From Herbiconiux gentiana (GTDB lineage Bacteria; Actinomycetota; Actinomycetes; Actinomycetales; Microbacteriaceae), in contig NZ_JANTEZ010000001.1 of assembly GCF_024978135.1 (NCBI RefSeq), positions 496,001-560,000 of the forward strand: DNA of 64,000 nucleotides. Direction: 5' to 3'. The notes under the pieces are model-generated. The model had not been told where the DNA came from. It made no database searches and was given only the letters and a program-made list of their open reading frames with translations. Shown here in pieces: positions 38,336 to 45,804 of this stretch (position 1 is the first letter of the stretch; each line of letters begins with the position of its first letter). Position numbers and translations under genes: made by a program.

Positions 38336-39337
38336 TCAGTACCCCCGATGATCCTGAATCGTCATCCGCGGCCCGTGCCGAGGCGGCCTGAACCCGCTCG
38401 CGAGCACCAGCCGCACGACACGCTGCCGCTGACCACGCCACGGTTCGAGGAGCTCGGCGAGCGCATCGTCGTCGATCGGCTCGCCCACGAGGGCCCAGCC
38501 GATGGTCGCGGCGAGGTGGTAATCGCCGAAGCTCACCGCGTCGGGGTCGCCGTGGGCGCGCTGCGCCGTCTCCGCCGCCGTCCAGACCCCGACCCCGTTC
38601 ACCGTGCGCAGCCGGCGCCACACCTCGTCGCCGCCACGACCGAGCGCGAGGGTGCGCTCGAGACCCGACGCGACCTGAGCGGCCAGCAGCACGGTGCGCG
38701 AGCGACCCGGATCGACCCCGGCCCGATGCCACTCCCACGACGGGATGCGCCGCCACTGCTCGGGCGTGAGGGGCAGCCGGAGCGGCACGTGCCCGAAGGC
38801 CGGCCGGGCACGACCCTCCGAGACGTGAGTTCCGAGCGGCCCCGGGGCGACCTCGCCGTAGCGGGTGAGCAGGATGCGCCACGCCCGGAACGCCTCCACC
38901 GACGTGACCCGCTGCTCGATCACGGCAGGCGCGAGAGCGTCGAGCACCCGCCCCGAGCGCGTCAGCCGCAGCCCCTGGTTGCGCCGGGCCGAGTCGGCGA
39001 GCAGCGGGTGACCCGAGGTGTCGAGCTCGGCCCAGTCGTCGCCCTCACCGAGCAGCTCGGGCACCATCGACACGGCGACGGATGCTCCGCTTCCCCAGGC
39101 CCGCACCCTCACCTCGCCCGACACCGGCGTGAGTAGCAGCGTCGCGACGCCGGGGCTCTCACCGGCGGTGCGCAGTGCGATCCACACCCCGCCGCCCTCG
39201 TCGAGGCGGATGCACGGATCCCCTGACCCGCGTCGGTGCGGCGACAGCGTGCCCCGCAGATCGAGCGGCCCCCGAGGCCGGTAGACCGTCTCGATCTCGG
39301 GCCCGTGGACCTGAGGGGAGACGGTCGGAGTGCTCAT
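38336..39337 (-). CDS. HhH-GPD DNA glycosylase, 3-methyladenine glycosylase 2 (AlkA) family
   Basis: 333 residues. An N-terminal AlkA-like beta domain precedes the helix-hairpin-helix glycosylase domain, whose hairpin reads LRTVNGVGVWTAAETAQ, followed by the catalytic Asp in DAVSFGDYHLA. It removes alkylated bases from DNA. No Cys cluster of the EndoIII type. It converges with the transglycosylase-like gene with three bases between the stops. With tag at 57543 the window holds two unrelated alkyl-base glycosylases. Confidence 0.88.
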   Translation of the reverse strand: MSTPTVSPQVHGPEIETVYRPRGPLDLRGTLSPHRRGSGDPCIRLDEGGGVWIALRTAGESPGVATLLLTPVSGEVRVRAWGSGASVAVSMVPELLGEGDDWAELDTSGHPLLADSARRNQGLRLTRSGRVLDALAPAVIEQRVTSVEAFRAWRILLTRYGEVAPGPLGTHVSEGRARPAFGHVPLRLPLTPEQWRRIPSWEWHRAGVDPGRSRTVLLAAQVASGLERTLALGRGGDEVWRRLRTVNGVGVWTAAETAQRAHGDPDAVSFGDYHLAATIGWALVGEPIDDDALAELLEPWRGQRQRVVRLVLASGFRPPRHGPRMTIQDHRGY

Positions 39338-39375
39338 CGTGGCAGAAGACTACGTCATGCCCCGGACACCGGCGC

Positions 39376-40308
39376 TCAGTCGGACGGATCGAGCATCCCC
39401 CGCAGCCAGCCGGGCCCGCGCACCTCGGCACCGAGCGCCTGCACCCGCTCGGTCAGACCCCGGTCGGCGGTCACCACGACGATCCTTTCCCGCAGAGGCT
39501 GTGACGCGGCCCGCGCGACCTCGTCGACGATCGCGTCGTCGCCCGAGCCCGCCGCGCGCAGCACGGAGATCCGCTCCGAATCGACGGCGTCCGCCTCCTT
39601 CGCCTGGCCCTCGAGGACGACGACGAGGTGGGGCCACGTCCTCCCCGGCCCGGCCTCCGGCGAGAGCGGAGTCGACTGCGAGACCGGATCCGACAGCGAC
39701 GAGGTCTCGATGCCGGCGGCTCCGAGCCTCTCGAGCTGGGCGAGAAGCCGCGTCGCGGCCCCCGCCCGGTCCTTCCACCAGCCGTCGGGCACCGACCCGA
39801 CCACGTTCGCCGCGTCGACCACCACCCGGACGCGCTCCTCGAGCCGCTCCCGGAGGGCCGGCCACGACGAGCCGAACCCCGGGTGCAGCGGCAGCGCCTC
39901 GACCTCGTCGACGGGTACCCAGCGCAGCTCCAGGCTCTCGGCGTCGCCGATGCGGGGCGCGAACGGGCGCGACGTGCGGGTGACGACGGTGACGTACGAC
40001 CAGAAGCCGAGGTCGAGCACCGAGGTGAAGGCGAGCCTGAGGGCATCGGCCGGAACTCCGGCCTCCTCCTCCGACTCGCGGATCGCGCCGTCGACCGCCG
40101 ACTCGCCCTCGTGCCTGGCACCGCCGGGCAGGCCCCAGGTTCCGCCGAAGTGGCTCCACTCCGCGCGGTGCTGCAGCAGGATGCCCGCCGCCTCGTCGTG
40201 CACCAGCAGCCCCGCGGCGCCGTAGCGGCCCCAGAACCGGCGGCCGTCCGGCCCCTCGACCCAGGCGTCGCCGCTGTCCCGCGGGTGCGTCGGGGGAAGT
40301 GCCGTCAT
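39376..40308 (-). CDS. Nudix hydrolase fused to a NYN/PIN-like domain
   Basis: 310 residues. The N-terminal half has a full Nudix box (GGARHEGESAVDGAIRESEE, then AG). The C-terminal half (about 155-305) is different: it starts VRVVVDAANVVGSVPDGWW and contains VVVLEGQAKEAD, GSGDDAIVDEVAR and IVVVTADRGLTERV, matching the acidic-residue pattern of NYN/YacP-type ribonuclease domains. The fusion suggests a role that combines cleavage of a nucleotide-derived pyrophosphate with RNA processing, but the substrate is unknown. The region between it and the folP-like gene on the other strand is 86 bases. Confidence 0.85.
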   Translation of the reverse strand: MTALPPTHPRDSGDAWVEGPDGRRFWGRYGAAGLLVHDEAAGILLQHRAEWSHFGGTWGLPGGARHEGESAVDGAIRESEEEAGVPADALRLAFTSVLDLGFWSYVTVVTRTSRPFAPRIGDAESLELRWVPVDEVEALPLHPGFGSSWPALRERLEERVRVVVDAANVVGSVPDGWWKDRAGAATRLLAQLERLGAAGIETSSLSDPVSQSTPLSPEAGPGRTWPHLVVVLEGQAKEADAVDSERISVLRAAGSGDDAIVDEVARAASQPLRERIVVVTADRGLTERVQALGAEVRGPGWLRGMLDPSD

Positions 40309-40382
40309 GAGTCCACCTTCTCACGATGTACCCAGGGCGCCCCGCCCCGACGACGGCCGACCAGAACGAACCACCGAGCGAC

Positions 40383-40388
40383 CATGAT
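40383..40388 (+). promoter_or_regulatory. Predicted -10 element of the folP-like gene
   Basis: CATGAT, then six bases, then the ATG at 40395. GGAGA is only one base from the ATG, so initiation is probably leaderless. Confidence 0.4.
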
Positions 40389-40394
40389 GGAGAC

Positions 40395-41291
40395 ATGATC
40401 GTCACCCCCGCGCTCCGCCACCCGCTCCGGCGCTTCGCGACCCGCTCCGGAGAGCGCGTGATCGACTTCGACCGGCGCATCGCGGTGATGGCGATCGTCA
40501 ACCGCACGCCCGACTCGTTCTTCGACCGCGGCGCGACCTTCGCGCTCGACAAGGCGGTGGCGAGCGCGGTCGCCGCGGCCGACGCGGGGGCCGACTGGGT
40601 CGACATCGGTGGGGCGAAGTTCGCTCCGGGCCCCGAGATCGAGGCGGCCGAGGAGCTCGACCGCGTGCTGCCCGTGGTGACCGCGCTGGCGGGGGCGAGC
40701 GACGTCGTCATCTCGGTCGACACCTTCCGGGCATCCGTCGCCGCCGCCTGCCTCGCCGCCGGAGCGCACGTCGTGAACGACACCACAGGGCTGAGCGACC
40801 CCGAGATGGCCGTCGCCGTCGCCGTCGGCGGCGGATCGCTCGTGGTCACCCACTCGCTCGCCGAGCCCCGCACGCCCTACCCGCGGCCGCACTACGACGA
40901 CGTGGTCGATGAGGTGCGCGCCTTCCTCGTCGAGCGGGTCGAACGCGCAGTCGACGCCGGTGTCGCCGAGAGCGCGCTCTACATCGACCCCGGGCACGAC
41001 CTGAACAAGAACACGCTGCACAGCCTCGAGCTCACGCGACGGTTCGACGAGATCGCCTCGATCGGCCTGCCCGCCCTGGCCGCCGTGTCGAACAAGGACT
41101 TCGTGGGTGAGTCGCTCGACGCCGCCAAGCCCGACCGCCTCGAGGGCTCGCTCGTGGCCGCGACCGTCTGCGCGATGCTCGGCGCCCGCATCGTGCGCAT
41201 GCACGACGTGGCCGCGTCGGTCGCGTCGATGCGCATGCTCGAGACCGTGCTCGGCTTCCGTCAGCCCTCCTTCCTGTCGCACAACGTCTGA
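40395..41291 (+). CDS. Divergent dihydropteroate-synthase-like protein (FolP2-like)
   Basis: 298 residues with the DHPS TIM barrel. Pterin-pocket features are kept: VNRTPDSF, ISVDTF, VVNDTTG, YIDPG, the Lys in SNKDF and VRMHD. But the loop that reads ESTRPG in true DHPS and helps bind pyrophosphate and p-aminobenzoate is AKFAPG here, FGFGKN is HDLNKN, and SRK is SNK. It may therefore not make dihydropteroate, as is known for mycobacterial FolP2. The RibD-like reductase gene follows by 26 bases and an acetyltransferase overlaps that one, forming a three-gene unit. Confidence 0.85.
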   Translation: MIVTPALRHPLRRFATRSGERVIDFDRRIAVMAIVNRTPDSFFDRGATFALDKAVASAVAAADAGADWVDIGGAKFAPGPEIEAAEELDRVLPVVTALAGASDVVISVDTFRASVAAACLAAGAHVVNDTTGLSDPEMAVAVAVGGGSLVVTHSLAEPRTPYPRPHYDDVVDEVRAFLVERVERAVDAGVAESALYIDPGHDLNKNTLHSLELTRRFDEIASIGLPALAAVSNKDFVGESLDAAKPDRLEGSLVAATVCAMLGARIVRMHDVAASVASMRMLETVLGFRQPSFLSHNV

Positions 41292-41317
41292 TCGCCCACC
41301 CGAGAGAAGGCTTCCGG

Positions 41318-42085
41318 ATGACCGTCCCACCAACCCCCGACATCGTCGAGCTCTTCCCCCTGCCCTCGCCCCCGCTCGCGCCCGAGGAGCTGCTCGCGCT
41401 CTACGCCCCCGACCGGGAGACCCCGCACCTCCGGGTGAACTTCGTGCAGAGCCTCGACGGCTCGGCGTCGATCGACGGGCTCTCCGGCGGCCTCGGCGGC
41501 CCCGCCGACAAGGTGGTCTTCGACATCCTGCGCGGGGTCTCCGACGTGGTGCTGGTCGGCGCCGGCACCGCGCGCTCCGAAGGCTACGGCGCCCTCACCG
41601 TCGACCCGCGCTTCCACGCCTGGCGTGAGGCGCTCCGGATGCCCGTGCACCCCGCCCTGGCGCTGGTGAGCGGCCGGCTCGACCTCGACCCGGCGTCCGA
41701 CCTCTTCGCGAAGGCGCCCCGCCGACCTCTCGTGTTCACCTCGAAGGCAGCGCCGCCGGACGCCCGGCGGCGGCTCGCCCCCGTCGCCGACGTCGTCGAC
41801 GCCGGTGACGAGCGCGTCGACCCCTCCCTCATCGTGCGGGAGCTGCACGAGCGGGGCCTCACCCAGATCCTCTGCGAGGGCGGGCCGACGTTCTTCGGCG
41901 ACCTGATCGCGGCCGACCTGGTCGACGAGCTCTGCCTCACGATCAGCCCGGTGCTCGAGGGCGGCGTCGGCCCGCGGATCGCCCGGGCGGGCGGCGACAT
42001 CGTCGTGCCGCGGGATCTCGAGCTCGCGCACCTCCTCCGCAGCGGCGACCTGCTGCTCTCGCGCTGGACCCGCCAGGCTCGATGA
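41318..42085 (+). CDS. Pyrimidine reductase family protein (RibD C-terminal/DHFR-like)
   Basis: 255 residues, a stand-alone DHFR-fold reductase like the C-terminal half of RibD. Blocks seen: LRVNFVQSLDGSASIDG, DVVLVGAGTARSEGYG, ILCEGGPTFFGDLIAADLVDELCLTISPVL. The deaminase half is absent. Mycobacterial relatives can reduce dihydrofolate, so with the folP-like neighbour a pterin or folate role is as likely as a riboflavin one. The GNAT gene overlaps its stop by four bases. Confidence 0.88.
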   Translation: MTVPPTPDIVELFPLPSPPLAPEELLALYAPDRETPHLRVNFVQSLDGSASIDGLSGGLGGPADKVVFDILRGVSDVVLVGAGTARSEGYGALTVDPRFHAWREALRMPVHPALALVSGRLDLDPASDLFAKAPRRPLVFTSKAAPPDARRRLAPVADVVDAGDERVDPSLIVRELHERGLTQILCEGGPTFFGDLIAADLVDELCLTISPVLEGGVGPRIARAGGDIVVPRDLELAHLLRSGDLLLSRWTRQAR

Positions 42086-42591
42086 CGAGCACCACGTCCG
42101 TGGGGATCGACGCCTGGGATCCCGATTCCACCGGCGATCGGGCCGCCGTCGCGGCGATGCTGTTGGCCTACCACCGGCAGACCGAGCAGGAGAAGGGCGC
42201 GTCACCCGACGAGCTGACGGCCCGCTACCGCGCCGAGATCGACGACCCGCTCGACGCCTTCACGGGTTCGACGGTCCTCGTCGCGCGGGATCGTACGGAG
42301 ACGACACCCGCCGACGCTCTCGGGATGCTGGTGCTGGCCCCGGCCGGTGACGGCTGGTTCGAGGTGAAGCGGCTCTGGGTCGAGCCGTCCGCCCGGGGCC
42401 GGGGCACTGCGCGGGCGTTGCTGCGGGCGGCCGCGGAGCGGGCCGAAGGGCAGGGCGCCGGCCTCCGGCTCTCGGTGTGGGAGTGGCGGGGCGCCGCGCT
42501 CGCGCTCTACGAGACGATGGGGTTCAGGCGGGTGCCGTCGTGGGACCCGCGGCCCGGCCTCGTCTGCCTCGAACGCGCCGGCACGTCGTGA
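42082..42591 (+). CDS. GNAT-family N-acetyltransferase
   Basis: 169 residues with the GNAT acetyl-CoA loop (VEPSARGRGTARALLRAAAERA) and the C-terminal YETMGFRRVPSW block. The acceptor is unknown. It starts at an ATG overlapping the stop of the RibD-like gene (ATGA), so it is translated with the two genes before it. It converges on the helicase gene across a short repeat array. Confidence 0.88.
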   Translation: MTSTTSVGIDAWDPDSTGDRAAVAAMLLAYHRQTEQEKGASPDELTARYRAEIDDPLDAFTGSTVLVARDRTETTPADALGMLVLAPAGDGWFEVKRLWVEPSARGRGTARALLRAAAERAEGQGAGLRLSVWEWRGAALALYETMGFRRVPSWDPRPGLVCLERAGTS

Positions 42592-42636
42592 GCGCGGGCG
42601 CGCGGGACGGGCATCCGCTCGACACCGCTTGGAGCT

Positions 42637-42696
42637 GGTCGGCCCAGAGCCGGTCTACCGAGAGCCGGTCTGCCCCGAGCCGATCGGCCTAGAGCT
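42637..42696. repeat. Four imperfect 15-bp tandem repeats across the helicase stop codon
   Basis: Units GGTCGGCCCAGAGCC, GGTCTACCGAGAGCC, GGTCTGCCCCGAGCC and GATCGGCCTAGAGCT follow each other without gaps. They lie between the converging GNAT and helicase genes; the last unit contains the helicase stop. Confidence 0.7.
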
Positions 42697-45223
42697 GGTC
42701 GACCGCCGTCACCCGCACGACCGCCTGCCCCGCCTCGTTCGAGGCGGCGAGGTCGATCTCGGCCGTGATGCCCCAGTCGTGGTCGCCGGCCGGGTCGTCG
42801 AAGATCTGCCGTGCCCGCCACACCGTGGGCTGCTCCTCGAGGATGAGCAGGGCGGCGCTGCGGGCGTGCGGCCCGATGCCGACCGAGTCGTGCACGTCGT
42901 AGTAGTCGTCCATCGCGGTGGCCCAGCGATCGGCCGAGAAGCCCGAGGAGGCGTCGAGCTCGCCGAGCTCGTCCCAGGCCTCCCGGGCGGCGAGCGTGAC
43001 GCGACGGAACAGCTCGTTGCGCACCAGGATGCGGAACGCCCGCGGGTTCGAGGTGAGCAGTTTCGGGGCGGGCGGCACCACGGCCTCCTCCGACTCCTCG
43101 CGCCGGGCGGCGGCCTCGACGGCGGCCGGGTCGATCAGCGCCTCCCACTCGTCGAGCACGCTCGAGTCGGTCTGGCGCACGAGCTCGCCGAGCCACTCGA
43201 TCAGGTCGAGCAGGTCGTCGTTCTTCAGCTCGTCGGGCACCGTGGAGCGCAGCGTGCGGTAGGCGTCGGAGAGGTAGCGCAGCACCAGGCCCTCGGAGCG
43301 GGGCAGCCGGTAGAACGCGATGTACTCGCCGAACGACATCGCGCGCTCGTACATGTCGCGGATGACCGACTTCGGCGAGATGTCGAAGTCGCCGATCCAG
43401 GGCTGCGAGGCGCGGTAGGTGTCGAACGCCTCGGTGAGGAGGCCCAGCAGGGGCTTCGGGTAGGTGACCTCCTCGAGCAGCTCCATGCGCTGCTCGTACT
43501 CGATGCCCTCGGCCTTCATCGCCTGCACGGCCTCGCCGCGCGCGACGAACTGCTGCGCCGAGAGCACCGGCCGCGGGTCGTCGAGGATGGCCTCGGTGAC
43601 CGAGACGACGTCGAGCGCGAACGACGGGGAGTCTTCGTCGAGCAGCTCGTAGACGGCCAGCGCGAACGGCGACAGCGGCTGGTTGAGCGCGAAGTTCGGC
43701 TGCAGGTCGACGGTGGGGCGGATGATCGTGACACCCGTGACCGCGTCGGTGACCTGCTCGACCACGCCGGCTGTGCGGAGCGTGCGGTAGATGGCGAGGG
43801 CCTGCCGGATGAGCTCGCGCTGCTTCGCACGGGGTTCGTGGTTGTCCTCCAGCAGGGCGCGCATGTTCGCCACGACGTCACCGCCGCGGGCGATCGTGTT
43901 GAGCACCATGGCGTGCGTGACGGTGAGCTGCGAGGTGAGCTTCTCGGGCTCGGCCGCGATCAGCTTCTCGAAGCTCGGCTCGCCCCACGAGACGAAGCCC
44001 TCGGGCGCCTTCTTGCGGATGAACTTGCGGCGCTTCTTCGGGTCGTCGCCGATCTTCGCCAGCGCCTTGAGGTTCTCGGTCTCATGCTCGGGCGCCTGCA
44101 CGACGACCGTGCCCGCGGTGTCGTAGCCGGCGCGGCCCGCGCGACCCGCGATCTGGTGGAACTCGCGCGCGCTGAGCTGCCGCATGCGGGTGCCGTCGAA
44201 TTTGGTCAGGGCCGAGAGCAGCACCGTGCGGATGGGCACATTGATGCCGACCCCGAGCGTGTCGGTGCCGCAGATCACCTTGAGCAGGCCTCGCTGGGCG
44301 AGCCGCTCGACCAGGCGCCGGTACTTCGGAAGCATGCCCGCATGGTGCACGCCGATGCCCATGCGGATGAGGCGGGCGAGCGTCTTGCCGAAGGCGGTGG
44401 TGAACCGGAACGGGCCGATCAGCTCGGCGATCTCGTCGCGCACCTCGCGGCTGGCGACCTTGATGCTCGACAGCGCCTGCGCCCGCTCGATGGCGGCGAG
44501 CTGCGAGAAGTGCACGATGTAGACGGGGGCGCGGGAGGTCTGCAGCAACTCCTCGACCGTCTCCTGGATGGGCGTGGTGGCGTAGCTGAAGGTGAGCGGC
44601 ACCGGGCGCTCGACACCCGTGACCACGGTGGTCTCGCGGCCGGTGCGGCGGGACAGGTCTTCGGCCAGCCAGTCGACCTCGCCGAGCGTGGCCGACATGA
44701 GCACGAACTGCGCGTTCGGCAGCGAGAGGATGGGCACCTGCCAGGCCCAGCCGCGGTCGGGGTCGGCGTAGAAGTGGAACTCGTCCATCACGACCTGACC
44801 GGCTTCGGTGTCGGCGCCGTGCCGGAGCGCGAGGTTGGCGAGGATCTCGGCGGTCGCGCAGATGATCGGAGCATCCGGATTCACCGAGGAGTCACCCGTG
44901 ACCATGCCCACGTTCGTGGCGCCGAAGATCTCGACCAGGTCGAAGAACTTTTCGCTCACCAGGGCCTTGATCGGGGCGGTGTAGTAGCTGCGGATGCCCT
45001 GGGCCAGCGCCGTGGCGTGGGCACCGACCGCGACGAGTGACTTGCCGGTGCCCGTGGGGGTGCTGAGGATGACGTTCTCCCCCGAGACGATGGCGAGCAC
45101 CGACTCGTCTTGCGCGGGGTAGAGCGGTGTGCCGCGCTCGGCCGCCCACTCGGCGAAGGCGTCGTAGGCCGCATCGGGGTCGAAGGGCTCGGGCATCGCC
45201 GGGCGGGAGGGGGTGGAGGTCAC
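42689..45223 (-). CDS. DEAD/DEAH-box helicase with DUF3516 domain
   Basis: 844 residues. Helicase motifs: Q-like PLYPAQDESVLA, Walker A STPTGTGKSLVA, motif II DEFHFY, motif III SATLGE and motif VI HQIAGRAGRAGYDTAG. The C-terminal half is the DUF3516 region found in actinobacterial Ski2-like helicases, with an extra DDYYDVHDSVGIGPHARS-containing end. Likely an RNA helicase. The start is GTG at 45223 with TAGGCT six bases upstream. It is divergent from the Hsp15-like RNA-binding gene, 87 bases away. Confidence 0.92.
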   Translation of the reverse strand: MTSTPSRPAMPEPFDPDAAYDAFAEWAAERGTPLYPAQDESVLAIVSGENVILSTPTGTGKSLVAVGAHATALAQGIRSYYTAPIKALVSEKFFDLVEIFGATNVGMVTGDSSVNPDAPIICATAEILANLALRHGADTEAGQVVMDEFHFYADPDRGWAWQVPILSLPNAQFVLMSATLGEVDWLAEDLSRRTGRETTVVTGVERPVPLTFSYATTPIQETVEELLQTSRAPVYIVHFSQLAAIERAQALSSIKVASREVRDEIAELIGPFRFTTAFGKTLARLIRMGIGVHHAGMLPKYRRLVERLAQRGLLKVICGTDTLGVGINVPIRTVLLSALTKFDGTRMRQLSAREFHQIAGRAGRAGYDTAGTVVVQAPEHETENLKALAKIGDDPKKRRKFIRKKAPEGFVSWGEPSFEKLIAAEPEKLTSQLTVTHAMVLNTIARGGDVVANMRALLEDNHEPRAKQRELIRQALAIYRTLRTAGVVEQVTDAVTGVTIIRPTVDLQPNFALNQPLSPFALAVYELLDEDSPSFALDVVSVTEAILDDPRPVLSAQQFVARGEAVQAMKAEGIEYEQRMELLEEVTYPKPLLGLLTEAFDTYRASQPWIGDFDISPKSVIRDMYERAMSFGEYIAFYRLPRSEGLVLRYLSDAYRTLRSTVPDELKNDDLLDLIEWLGELVRQTDSSVLDEWEALIDPAAVEAAARREESEEAVVPPAPKLLTSNPRAFRILVRNELFRRVTLAAREAWDELGELDASSGFSADRWATAMDDYYDVHDSVGIGPHARSAALLILEEQPTVWRARQIFDDPAGDHDWGITAEIDLAASNEAGQAVVRVTAVDQL

Positions 45224-45229
45224 GCGCCC

Positions 45230-45235
45230 AGCCTA
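45230..45235 (-). promoter_or_regulatory. Predicted -10 element of leaderless helicase promoter
   Basis: TAGGCT on the minus strand, six bases before the GTG start; no Shine-Dalgarno. Confidence 0.45.
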
Positions 45236-45310
45236 CGGTGGGCCACCGACCCTCCCGGCTGTGCGTCGACGACCCTCCCGCCTGGCGGTGGGCTGTGCAA
45301 GGCTGGGCGG

Positions 45311-45739
45311 ATGAGCGAGGGCGTGCGCATCGACAGCTGGCTGTGGGCTGCGCGCGTGTACAAGACGCGCTCGCTCGCCACCGCGGCGTGCCGCGCCGGT
45401 CACGTGAAGCTCAACGGCGATCGGGTGAAGGCCGCTCAGCCGGTGCGCCCGGGCGACGAGGTGCGGGCGCGCATCAGCGGCTTCGACCGCATCCTGACGG
45501 TGCAGAAGCTCGGCGCCAAGCGCGGCTCGGCCTCGGTCGCGGCCGAGCTCTTCGTCGACCTCACGCCTCCCCCGCCGCCCCGGGAGGAGGTCGCCTTCGT
45601 GCCGGTGCGCGACCGGGGAACGGGGCGGCCCACGAAGCGCGACCGGCGGGAGCTGGAGCGACTCCGCGGCGTCGGGCCGGCCGGCGCGACGGATGACGAC
45701 GACGGAGACCTCGGACTCAGGCACGGCCAGTACCCTTGA
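45311..45739 (+). CDS. S4-domain RNA-binding protein, Hsp15-like
   Basis: 142 residues from the ATG at 45311. The S4 domain starts at once (VRIDSWLWAARVYKTRSLA, then CRAGHVKLNG and VRPGDEV), as in E. coli Hsp15/HslR, which recycles stalled 50S subunits carrying nascent chains. The tail (about 95-142) is basic then acidic. No strong ribosome site precedes the ATG; a weak AAGGCT lies six bases upstream. The coiled-coil gene begins 65 bases after the stop. Confidence 0.9.
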   Translation: MSEGVRIDSWLWAARVYKTRSLATAACRAGHVKLNGDRVKAAQPVRPGDEVRARISGFDRILTVQKLGAKRGSASVAAELFVDLTPPPPPREEVAFVPVRDRGTGRPTKRDRRELERLRGVGPAGATDDDDGDLGLRHGQYP

Positions 45740-45804
45740 TCACGACGAGCCGCGATGACGAGCGGCAGCCCTCACCACCACCCCGCGAGGCCAGTAGGAG
45801 CATC

